Shown here: in pieces, positions 26,573 through 33,558 of the stretch | Numbering within the stretch: the stretch's first letter is position 1 | How the letters are laid out: every line of letters begins with the position of its first letter | Assembly: GCA_964432875.1 (NCBI GenBank) | Contig: CAYSPJ010000029.1 | Location: 1 to 46,227 of the forward strand | DNA length: 46,227 bases | Source: JACJYE01 sp964432875 | GTDB lineage: Bacteria > Bacteroidota > Bacteroidia > Chitinophagales > Saprospiraceae | Direction of reading: 5' to 3' | Made by a program: the position numbers and the translations under genes | The notes under the pieces: generated by a model | Seen by the model: the letters and a program-made list of their open reading frames with translations, nothing else | What the model was told of the DNA's origin: nothing | Databases searched by the model: none

Positions 26573-28510
26573 CTACTGCCCCGCGGCGCTCCTCCTCACC
26601 GCCACGGGCATCTTGCGGTCGTAATCGCCCTGGATGAGCGGCGATTGCAGGTTGCCTGTATAGGCCCGCACATTGGTATAGACGAAATTGAAAAGTTCTT
26701 GAATAGAGACATACTGGTCGTTGTCCACATCTGCTTCGCCCTTCAGGCCGCGGATGAGGAAATGGCTGAAGACGCCCTGCCGCAAACCGCTGGATTCCAG
26801 CGAGGTCTCCTCCGACTTGGAGGACATGATGAGGGCAGTCCCGGGGCTGGCTTGGGCCAGCCGGCCGTAGTAGTTGGCCAGCATATCGGGCGTACTGCCC
26901 CGCATGGCCAGCAGGCCGCCAGAATGGCAGGCATCGGCAATACAAAATTTGTACTTGGCCGGGCTTTGTTTAAGCAGGGCGTTTACCTCCTCGTGGTAGA
27001 GCTTGTTGCCATAGCCATCAAAATCGAAGGGCAGGAAAGCGCCGGGCAAGCCGTGGCCGGAGAAGTACAGCAACACCAGGTCATCCCGGCCCGCTTTGCC
27101 GAAAACGGCCGCCATCGTCTTTTTGATATTGTCCAAAGTAGCATCCTCATCGATCAGGATGCGGATATGCTCATCGTCCAAAGCACCGCCTTCCGGGCTT
27201 TTCAGGAAAGCGTACATGCGGTAGGCGTCGTCGTCGGTATAGCGCAGCACGGGCATGTGATTGTAAGCCGCCACGCCAATCACCACCGCCCAAATCTGGA
27301 GGCGAGGCTGGGTGGGTTGTGAGCTGGTAGTAGGCACAGCAGGGGCCTGGTTCATGAAAAGCCCATCTTGCCAATACCCGGAAGCCATGGTGCCGTCTTT
27401 CATAAACAAGATGCCGTGGCCATTAAATTTGGCATTGGCCATTTCGCCCTCGTAGCGCTCGCCATTGGTATAATAAACCAGGCCGCGCCCGTGAGGCAGG
27501 CCATTGCGGAATGAGCCGACATACTTATCGCCCTCTTTGAAAACATAAGTGCCATAACCGCCCTGGCAATCGCCGCTGATGCAGCCTTTCTCTGGCCTGG
27601 CTTGCTGCCCGCTATACTCGCCTTCAATCCAGTAGCCCTCCAGCAATTGCCCATTGAGCTGCTGTAGCGCCCCTTTGCCGGAGGGCAGGCCATCTTTGAA
27701 TTCGCCCTGATACCTTTCCCCATTGGGGTAATAAAAAGTGCCGCGGCCATTGGGCAGTCCGTTGCGGAAAAACCCCTCATAGCGGCTGCCATCGATATAA
27801 GCCAAGGTGCCGCGCCCGGCAAAGCAATCGCCCGAAATACAGCCTGCCTGGATATCAGCAGCGCTGCTTTGGCTGCCCTGCTGCCCCATGTTGGCGATGC
27901 GCCCGCTATCGTCAATCGGCTGGCCGCGCTGCCACCATCCATTGCGTTGGCTGCCATCGGGGTAGAGCATGGTACCCTGGCCATCGGGCTGCCGGTGTTT
28001 CCATTGCCCGCGATACTGCCGCCCATCAGAAAAGTGGCATACCCCCGTGCCGTGTATTTCCCCATCCCGGAATTCGCCGGTATAAACCGCGCCGCTGCGG
28101 AAGGCATACACGCCGCGCCCATTGTAGCAATCGCCGGAAATACAGCCTTCTACACTATCATTGGCCGCGGTGCTTCCGCCCCTGGCCTCCATCTGCGGCG
28201 GAGGCGCCGCACCCACAAAGCGCCCCTGCTCAAACCAACCGACCTGCTGCTTGCCGCTGGCCAAGGTCTTCGCCCCCTTGCCATGGGGTAGCCCCTGTGC
28301 CCACTCGCCATGATAAAAGCTGCCATCGGTCCAGTAGCAAATACCGATGCCGCTGCTTTGCCCGTCTTTGAATTGCCCGGTGTATTTCGCGCCGCTACTG
28401 AATTGGAAGATGCCTTCGCCTTGACGGCAATCGCCTTCCAGGCATTGGGCGCCAAGAACAGTACTGAGCAGAAGGGAAAAGGCCGCCAGATAGGGGGTGA
28501 ATTTGTTCAT
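26573..28510 (-). CDS. Secreted MORN-repeat caspase (metacaspase-like) with EF-hand loop
   Basis: 645 residues from the ATG at 28510, which gives signal peptide MNKFTPYLAAFSLLLSTVLG. Residues ~22-410 hold about a dozen MORN repeats (YxGxFxxGxxxGxGxxxxxDG) in four blocks. Each block opens with a C-x-x-GDC cap (CLEGDC once, CISGDC three times). From about residue 428 a peptidase C14 caspase domain follows (IWAVVIGVAAYNHMPVLRYTDDDA), with catalytic H486 (YFSGHG) and C528 (DACHSGG). Near the C-terminus an EF-hand-like loop DVDNDQYVSIQE spans 594-605. Predicted secreted or periplasmic Ca-responsive protease. Tandem paralogue at 28774-30411. Substrate and role unknown. Confidence 0.9.
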   Translation of the reverse strand: MNKFTPYLAAFSLLLSTVLGAQCLEGDCRQGEGIFQFSSGAKYTGQFKDGQSSGIGICYWTDGSFYHGEWAQGLPHGKGAKTLASGKQQVGWFEQGRFVGAAPPPQMEARGGSTAANDSVEGCISGDCYNGRGVYAFRSGAVYTGEFRDGEIHGTGVCHFSDGRQYRGQWKHRQPDGQGTMLYPDGSQRNGWWQRGQPIDDSGRIANMGQQGSQSSAADIQAGCISGDCFAGRGTLAYIDGSRYEGFFRNGLPNGRGTFYYPNGERYQGEFKDGLPSGKGALQQLNGQLLEGYWIEGEYSGQQARPEKGCISGDCQGGYGTYVFKEGDKYVGSFRNGLPHGRGLVYYTNGERYEGEMANAKFNGHGILFMKDGTMASGYWQDGLFMNQAPAVPTTSSQPTQPRLQIWAVVIGVAAYNHMPVLRYTDDDAYRMYAFLKSPEGGALDDEHIRILIDEDATLDNIKKTMAAVFGKAGRDDLVLLYFSGHGLPGAFLPFDFDGYGNKLYHEEVNALLKQSPAKYKFCIADACHSGGLLAMRGSTPDMLANYYGRLAQASPGTALIMSSKSEETSLESSGLRQGVFSHFLIRGLKGEADVDNDQYVSIQELFNFVYTNVRAYTGNLQSPLIQGDYDRKMPVAVRRSAAGQ

Positions 28511-28773
28511 GGTATTATGATTTTCATCTCGCCATCCCGAAGGCTTGGCAAAAAAACTATATAACCGGCACGCATATATGTACGAGCAGCAGGCCTTAGA
28601 TGTTGCGCGGGGAACAGGAAATTTAAAAACAGGCTCATCACTTATGCCTATATTAAGCATTGTTGCTTGAGCTTCTGGTTTATCTTGCCCGCCTGTGCAG
28701 TCCGGCTATGCTAATTATGGCGAGGGCCCATTTGCAACTCCCCCCTAAAACCCAGGATTTTGTAATCTCTTCC

Positions 28774-30411
28774 CTATGGCCTAACCACCGAGACTGGCAT
28801 AGTCGGGTCGAAGTTGCCGGTCAGGGTAGGCGTTTGGATATTGCCAGTATAGATCCGTACGTTTTGATGCACGTAGTTGAACAACTCATCGATGGTCACC
28901 AGGCCATCGCCGTCTTTATCCGCTTCGCCTTTGAGGCCGCGCACCAGGAAATGGCTAAAGATGCCAGAGCGCAGGCCGCGGTCTTCTAGCGAATACTCCT
29001 CTCCTTTGGAAGACATCAGCAGGGCCAGGCCGCCGCTGGTCTGGTCGAATGCCTCGTAGTATTTCTTCAGGGCGTTGTGCAGGGGCGTGCGCATCGAGAG
29101 CAGGCTGCCGGAATGGCAGGCATCGGCCAGCACCAGCTTGTGCTTGGCCTGGCTTTGCTGCAAGATCGCCTTGATGTCCTCGTGTCGGAGCTGGTTGTGG
29201 TAGCCGTCGAAATCAATGGGCAGGAAAGCCCCCTGCAAGCCGTGGCCCGAGAAGTAAAGCAGGACGACGTCGTTGTCGTCAGCGCGCAAGAAAATGGAAC
29301 GCATGGCGTCGATGATATTGTTGCGGGTGGCCTGCTCATCAATCAACAGGCGGATTTGCCGGTCGGGCAAGGCACCGCCTTCCGGGCTTTTGAGGAAAGC
29401 AAAGAAATGATAGGCATCATCGTCGGTATAGCGCAGGGTCGGCATGTGGGTATAAGTAGCAGCGCCGACCACCACGGCCCAGATTTTCACCTGCGGGTCG
29501 CGGTCGATGGGGATGGGCACAGGCCCCTCCGATTCGCCTTGCGCAAAAAGTTTTTTGGTAGGTTTGCCAAAATCCCAGATAGCGCCGACGATACGCCCAT
29601 CCTCGTAGTACATCACCCCCCGGCCGTGGGGCGTATGCTGCCGCCAGTGGCCCTCGTAGCGGTTGCCGTTGGCGTAGTAGGCCGTGCCATTGCCATCGGG
29701 GATGCCGTTGGCAAAATCACCGACAAACACCGAGCCATCGCTGTAAGTATATTTGCCCATACCCTGAGCGCAGAAGACGAGGTTGCAGTCTGGCAGGCTA
29801 GCCGTATCACCCTGGAAAGCCAGCTTGCTCCAATCGGCCAGGTATTGCCCTTGGTCCCATTCGCCGGTGATTTGTTCGCCGTCGGGGAAAACGAGGCGGC
29901 CGCGGCCGTGGCGCACATTATTGGCCCATTGGCCGCTATAGGACGAGCCATCGAAATAGGCCATGTAGCCTTCGCCGGAGCACTGCCCCTGGCGAAATTG
30001 GCCTTCGTAGCGGTCGCCATTGGCGAAGTAGAATGCCCCCCGGCCTTCCTGCTTGCCCTCCCGCCACTGGCCCTCGTAGCGGTTGCCGTTGGCGTAAGCC
30101 ATGATGCCGCGCCCGGAGACCTCGTTGGCGTCGAATTCGCCCGTGTATTTATCGCCATTGGGGAAAGATAAGATGCCCAAGCCGTGGCGGTAGCCGTTTT
30201 TCCAGTCGCCTTCGTAAATGCGGCCATCAGAAAAAGTGAGCAGGCCTTTGCCATTGGGCTTGCTCTCGCTAAACTGGCCTTCGTAGCGGGCACCGCTGGG
30301 GTACAGGCAAACGCCTTGCCCATTGGTACAATTCCCTGCTACGCATTCAACCTGTGCTGCGCCCCAACTCGCCGCTAGGAATATGTTCAAAAATAACAAT
30401 ATGAATCTCAT
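28774..30411 (-). CDS. Secreted MORN-repeat caspase (metacaspase-like) with canonical EF-hand loop, paralogue
   Basis: 545 residues with signal peptide MRFILLFLNIFLAASWGAAQ. About ten MORN repeats run through residue ~300, headed by CVAGNC and with a second cysteine-bearing cap (CNLVFCAQGMGKYTYSDG). The caspase domain begins near residue 330 (IWAVVVGAATYTHMPTLRYTDDDA), with H390 (YFSGHG) and C432 (DACHSGS). DKDGDGLVTIDE at 498-509 is a textbook EF-hand calcium loop. Shares KSPEGGAL and ELFN-V..NVR.YTGN motifs with the downstream paralogue, 263 nt away on the same strand. The caspase core is better conserved than the MORN part. Confidence 0.9.
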   Translation of the reverse strand: MRFILLFLNIFLAASWGAAQVECVAGNCTNGQGVCLYPSGARYEGQFSESKPNGKGLLTFSDGRIYEGDWKNGYRHGLGILSFPNGDKYTGEFDANEVSGRGIMAYANGNRYEGQWREGKQEGRGAFYFANGDRYEGQFRQGQCSGEGYMAYFDGSSYSGQWANNVRHGRGRLVFPDGEQITGEWDQGQYLADWSKLAFQGDTASLPDCNLVFCAQGMGKYTYSDGSVFVGDFANGIPDGNGTAYYANGNRYEGHWRQHTPHGRGVMYYEDGRIVGAIWDFGKPTKKLFAQGESEGPVPIPIDRDPQVKIWAVVVGAATYTHMPTLRYTDDDAYHFFAFLKSPEGGALPDRQIRLLIDEQATRNNIIDAMRSIFLRADDNDVVLLYFSGHGLQGAFLPIDFDGYHNQLRHEDIKAILQQSQAKHKLVLADACHSGSLLSMRTPLHNALKKYYEAFDQTSGGLALLMSSKGEEYSLEDRGLRSGIFSHFLVRGLKGEADKDGDGLVTIDELFNYVHQNVRIYTGNIQTPTLTGNFDPTMPVSVVRP

Positions 30412-30483
30412 GGCCTGGTGGTGTTTTTGGCTTTAGAATAAGTTGTTTTCAGTCAAAAAGTAGAGCGTCAATCCATATTTTGC

Positions 30484-30491
30484 TATCTTTA
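30484..30491 (+). promoter_or_regulatory. Possible -7 promoter element for the DUF4920 gene
   Basis: TATCTTTA differs from TAnnTTTG at the last base only. No TTG is found at the usual 20-nt distance upstream, so the match is weak. It lies 62 nt before the ATG. Confidence 0.35.
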
Positions 30492-30552
30492 TGGCCGCAA
30501 AAGCGAAAGGTAGCTTATAAACGTATTGATTCCATATAAAAATTGTATCAAG

Positions 30553-31044
30553 ATGAACAGAAGCATGTTGTTGCTCTTCCTGCTGGCTGCCCTGACCGTG
30601 GCTTGCAGCACCAAAAAAACTGGCATGGAGTCGCTAAGCGGCCAACCCTTTGGCGAGGCCTTCACTCCAGAGAAAGTAATCAAATACGACGAGCTGCGCG
30701 CTAAAATGGGCACGCAAGACTCGCTGGAAACTGTACTGGTCGGTACTGTGACCGAAGTCTGCCAGGCCAAAGGCTGCTGGATGAGCATCGCCTCAGCCGA
30801 TGCCAATGGAGAATCCATGATGGTCCGCTTTAAAGACTACGGCTTCTTTATGCCCAAAGATATCTCGGGCCGCAAGGTCGTACTGAATGGCTATGCCTTC
30901 CGTGAAGTCACCTCCGTAGATGAACTGCGCCACTATGCCGAAGACGCCAACAAAACGCAAGCAGAAATCGACGCCATCACCGCGCCGAAAGAGGAACTGA
31001 AGTTCCTGGCCTCCGGCGTGCTGCTGCTCGATGAACAGAAGTAA
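30553..31044 (+). CDS. DUF4920-type lipoprotein
   Basis: 163 residues from the ATG at 30553 (MNRSMLLLFLLAALTVACS), with lipobox TVAC. The body matches the DUF4920 family of Bacteroidota: VLVGTVTEVCQAKGCWMSI, MVRFKDYGFFMPKDISGRKVVLNGYAF. It looks like an OB-fold-like periplasmic domain with a conserved CxxxGCW motif. Function unknown for the family. Divergent from the MORN-caspase gene at 30411. Confidence 0.88.
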   Translation: MNRSMLLLFLLAALTVACSTKKTGMESLSGQPFGEAFTPEKVIKYDELRAKMGTQDSLETVLVGTVTEVCQAKGCWMSIASADANGESMMVRFKDYGFFMPKDISGRKVVLNGYAFREVTSVDELRHYAEDANKTQAEIDAITAPKEELKFLASGVLLLDEQK

Positions 31045-31051
31045 GCTTCCT

Positions 31052-31081
31052 GGTAGCCCGGCTTACAATGGCTGGGCTGCC
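31052..31081 (+). terminator. Hairpin after the DUF4920 gene
   Basis: An 11-bp stem with two wobbles (31052-31062 with 31071-31081, GGTAGCCCGGC/GCTGGGCTGCC), 7 nt past the stop. No T-run follows, so termination is only suggested. Confidence 0.4.
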
Positions 31082-31204
31082 GCTAATCTCTCCCCTGTCA
31101 AATGTGGCCTCCAGCTCATGCTACGTCCAATAAGAGGCCATTGAAACGAACCTTTTCGTGGGCCAACCGTATAATAGTAAGGAAAGAGCACCAAATCATC
31201 AAAC

Positions 31205-31798
31205 ATGAACTTCCACGCAGCAAAAGCTTTCATCCTGGACAAATTGGAGCGGGAGTTGTCAAGCAAACTCTATTACCACGGCATGCACCACACCCTCGAT
31301 GTGTTTTATACCGTCGAAGAGTTGTGTTACATAGAGCGGGTTTCGCCTTATGAAGAGATCCTGCTCAAAACCGCCGCCTTGTTCCACGATTCCGGCTTCG
31401 TCATCTGTAGCCAGGGGCATGAGCAGATGAGCTGCCAGATCGCCCGGGAAAACTTGCCTTTCTATGGCTACGCGCCCAGCGAAATCGAGCGCATCTGCGG
31501 CATGATCATGGCCACCAAGATACCCCAGACCCCCCACGACCCCCTCGAAGCCATTATTTGCGATGCCGACCTGGACTATCTGGGCCGCGACGATTTCTAC
31601 GATATCGGCAGCACCTTATTCGAGGAGCTCAAAGCCCACAACATCCTCCAGTCAGAAGAAAAATGGAACCGCATCCAGGTCAGTTTCCTGGAAAACCACG
31701 CCTTTTTCACCCAGACCAACCAGCGGCGGCGCGCCCCTAAAAAACAGCGTTACCTGCAGGAACTGAAGCAATTAGTAGCTACTTACGAAAAAAATTGA
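31205..31798 (+). CDS. HD-domain phosphohydrolase
   Basis: 197 residues, no signal peptide. HD-superfamily metal site: H28/H29 in the first helix (YYHGMHHTLDV), H61-D62 (ALFHDSG), H72 in GHE and a late aspartate in ICDADLDYLG. This is the compact 'predicted metal-dependent HD phosphohydrolase' type, near full length. The substrate is probably a nucleotide or second messenger but cannot be told from sequence. Stands alone; a long-loop hairpin with a T-run follows at 31878. Confidence 0.87.
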   Translation: MNFHAAKAFILDKLERELSSKLYYHGMHHTLDVFYTVEELCYIERVSPYEEILLKTAALFHDSGFVICSQGHEQMSCQIARENLPFYGYAPSEIERICGMIMATKIPQTPHDPLEAIICDADLDYLGRDDFYDIGSTLFEELKAHNILQSEEKWNRIQVSFLENHAFFTQTNQRRRAPKKQRYLQELKQLVATYEKN

Positions 31799-31877
31799 GG
31801 GCTCAGGCAGCAGATGCCAAAAGCCATGCGTTCTTATCGCAGTTTGATGATATAGGCGTAATTTTTTTCTTTCGTAA

Positions 31878-31943
31878 GCAGCCCCTTGCTTTATACTCAC
31901 TAGTTTTTTATTGATCGTTTTAAAAAGAGGGGCTGCCTATTTT
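31878..31943 (+). terminator. Long-loop hairpin with T-run, candidate terminator
   Basis: GCAGCCCC (31878-31885) pairs with GGGGCTGC (31929-31936), followed by CTA and seven T. The 43-nt loop is AT-rich. It lies 80 nt past the HD gene and faces the converging ppk2 gene. Confidence 0.45.
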
Positions 31944-32002
31944 TTTCACTCCGCTATGTCAGGCCAGGGCACAAGTTGAATGGCATCAACTGCACCGGGC
32001 CA

Positions 32003-32887
32003 TCACAACTCCTTCTTCGCCAGCTTCTCCCGATACATCTCGATATTGGCCTTGATCTCAGGGTCTAGCTCCGGCTCTTGGATGTCGGTGTATTTCGATA
32101 GCTCGTCAAGGAGTATCTTGGCCACGATGTAGCGGGCCGACGGCTTGTCGTCAGCGGGGATGACGTACCAGGAGGCATGGGGCTTAGAGGTTCGGTTAAT
32201 GGCTTCCTCGTAGCAAGCCTGGTATTGGTCCCACAGCGCCCGGTCTTCCAGGTCTCCGGGCGAGAACTTCCAGTTGTGCTTTTCTTCTTCCAGGCGGCGC
32301 AGTAGGCGTTGGCGCTGCTCTTCCTTGCTCAGATGCAGGTAAAACTTGAAGACGATAACGCCGTTTTGGGTAATGTGCTGCTCGAAGTTGTTGATCTGCT
32401 CGAAGCGCCGATCCCAAAATTCGGGGGTCACATCCTCGACCTTCTCGATACCAGGGATGTTTTCATACAGCAGATATTTTGGCTTGACCCGGGTAACCAG
32501 CACGTTTTCATAATGGGTGCGGTTGAACACCGCGAACTTACCCCTTTCGGGCAGCGCGATATAGTGGCGCCACAGGTAGTCGTGTTCCAGCTCGTTGCTG
32601 GTCGGCACCTTGAAGCTGTGCACCACCACGCCCCGCGGGTTGAAAGACTTAAACACTTCCCGGACCAAGCTGTCTTTCCCCGATGTGTCCATGCCTTGCA
32701 GGCAGATCAGGACGCCATAGCGGTTGTGGGCATACATGACATCCTGTAGCTTGCTGAGCTCTCTGCCGACTTCTTCCAGGGCTTGCTCCTTATCTTTTTT
32801 CGAGTCGTCGATATTGAGGTCGGTAGGGATTTGCGCCAGCTTGATGGGCTTGCTCACTTTGAACTCTTCGGGCTTGATTTTTTTCAT
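32003..32887 (-). CDS. PPK2-family polyphosphate kinase
   Basis: 294 residues from the ATG at 32887 (MKKIKPEEFKVSKPIKL). Single-domain PPK2: Walker A GMDTSGKDS at 65-73, lid and nucleotide contacts in FKVPTSNELEHDYLWRHYIALPERG, and FNRTHYENVLVTRV. Transfers phosphate between polyphosphate and nucleoside mono- or diphosphates. Length and motif wording fit the ADP/AMP-phosphorylating short PPK2 enzymes (class I/III), but class cannot be fixed by eye. Its own promoter candidate lies at 32922-32951. Confidence 0.93.
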   Translation of the reverse strand: MKKIKPEEFKVSKPIKLAQIPTDLNIDDSKKDKEQALEEVGRELSKLQDVMYAHNRYGVLICLQGMDTSGKDSLVREVFKSFNPRGVVVHSFKVPTSNELEHDYLWRHYIALPERGKFAVFNRTHYENVLVTRVKPKYLLYENIPGIEKVEDVTPEFWDRRFEQINNFEQHITQNGVIVFKFYLHLSKEEQRQRLLRRLEEEKHNWKFSPGDLEDRALWDQYQACYEEAINRTSKPHASWYVIPADDKPSARYIVAKILLDELSKYTDIQEPELDPEIKANIEMYREKLAKKEL

Positions 32888-32921
32888 GTACTGTTTTTTT
32901 GAAATATGGTTAGCCGACCGG

Positions 32922-32951
32922 TAAGATAAAGCACTCTGGCAAAACGAGCAA
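32922..32951 (-). promoter_or_regulatory. Candidate promoter of the PPK2 gene
   Basis: Minus strand: TTG (32951-32949), 20 nt, then TATCTTA (32928-32922). The spacing is ideal, but the -7 box ends TTA rather than TTTG. The start would be about 40 nt upstream of the ATG. Confidence 0.45.
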
Positions 32952-32988
32952 CAATTTTGCGGATAAACTATGAATACAAGGATAAAGG

Positions 32989-33088
32989 NNNNNNNNNNNN
33001 NNNNNNNNNNNNNNNNNNNNNNNNNNNNNNNNNNNNNNNNNNNNNNNNNNNNNNNNNNNNNNNNNNNNNNNNNNNNNNNNNNNNNNNN
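32989..33088. other. Assembly gap (100 N) inside a repeated tRNA-like RNA
   Basis: 100 N. The right edge begins exactly with a 55-nt sequence that recurs at 33237-33291. The gap therefore sits in a repeat, and more copies of the tRNA-like gene may be missing. Confidence 0.99.
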
Positions 33089-33143
33089 CGGCGCCCCCAC
33101 CCCCGAGACAAGAGGGTATGGCTGCCTGTTTCATCACCTCACA
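33089..33143 (-). ncRNA. Partial second copy of the tRNA-like RNA (5' half)
   Basis: 55 nt identical to 33237-33291, i.e. the 5' acceptor strand, D-arm, anticodon arm and start of the variable arm. The 3' half falls in the gap. It starts 32 nt after the 3' end of the complete copy (minus strand), so the two would be in tandem in one transcript or array. Because the identical stretch is exactly 55 nt at a gap edge, an assembly-graph artefact is possible. Confidence 0.5.
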
Positions 33144-33175
33144 GTGTAATGTGCATACGGTCAAAAAAAACTAGC

Positions 33176-33291
33176 TGTGAGGGCAGGGCTCGAACCTGCA
33201 CGGGGCGGTTAGCCGCAGCAGATGCTGCGTTTATCCCGGCGCCCCCACCCCCGAGACAAGAGGGTATGGCTGCCTGTTTCATCACCTCACA
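33176..33291 (-). ncRNA. tRNA-like RNA: leucine-tRNA-type cloverleaf with GUC anticodon loop and giant variable arm
   Basis: 116 nt on the minus strand. Acceptor stem TGTGAGG/CCTCACA is 7 perfect bp. D-arm ATG-AAACAGGCAGC-CAT has the GG pair and 3-bp stem typical of tRNA-Leu. Anticodon stem CCCTC/GGGGG encloses TTGTCTC, placing GTC (Asp) at 33255-33257, but with T where position 37 is nearly always a purine. T-arm GCAGG-TTCGAGC-CCTGC is canonical. The variable arm is ~45 nt instead of ~12-15, with an outer stem GGGGCG/CGCCCC and inner hairpin CGCAGC-ATCT-GCTGCG. CCA is not encoded; a T8 run follows four bases after the discriminator. A strong promoter lies 44 nt upstream. Whether it is charged or used in translation is unknown. 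Confidence 0.65.
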
Positions 33292-33334
33292 ATTTTGTTT
33301 ATTTTAGCAGTCCGTTTAACTGCTTGCGATGATG

Positions 33335-33366
33335 CAAAGATAAGTCAAGCGCTATTTTTATGCAAA
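33335..33366 (-). promoter_or_regulatory. Bacteroidota-type promoter of the tRNA-like RNA
   Basis: Minus strand: TTTG (33366-33363), exactly 20 nt, then TATCTTTG (33342-33335), the best consensus match in the window. A start near 33328 lies about 37 nt upstream of the RNA's 5' acceptor strand. The stretch 33292-33558 is strikingly AT-rich and has no protein gene. Confidence 0.75.
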
Positions 33367-33434
33367 TTTTTTAAAGAAAAAAATAAAAATTTACACCCTA
33401 TTCAATAAATAGCCAAAATTTTTGCATATTCACT

Positions 33435-33457
33435 AAAAAACCCTTTACAAAAAGGGT
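33435..33457 (-). terminator. Minus-strand intrinsic-terminator-like hairpin
   Basis: ACCCTTT (33440-33446) / AAAGGGT (33451-33457), loop ACAA. On the minus strand a run of T follows (A-run 33435-33440). No minus-strand gene lies upstream, so it may block antisense transcription from running into the tRNA-like RNA promoter. Confidence 0.5.
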
Positions 33458-33558
33458 CTGGATTGACAAAATGAAAACATTCACCCATTTAACCAGATCA
33501 AATCAAGTTAAAAAGCTTTTTTTTTGAATTTTTCACATAAAATCGAATTAAATCAAAG

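Noticed and set aside
29077..30171. Long plus-strand open frame rich in Val/Ala/Gly repeats
   Set aside because: Its periodicity mirrors the MORN repeats on the other strand. No signal peptide or family features.
33176..33291. Ordinary tRNA-Asp, tRNA-Leu, tRNA-Sec or tmRNA
   Set aside because: The GUC loop sits on a Leu-type body with T37 and an oversized variable arm. There is no UCA anticodon or 8-bp acceptor for Sec, and no tag frame ending in ALAA nor the length for tmRNA.
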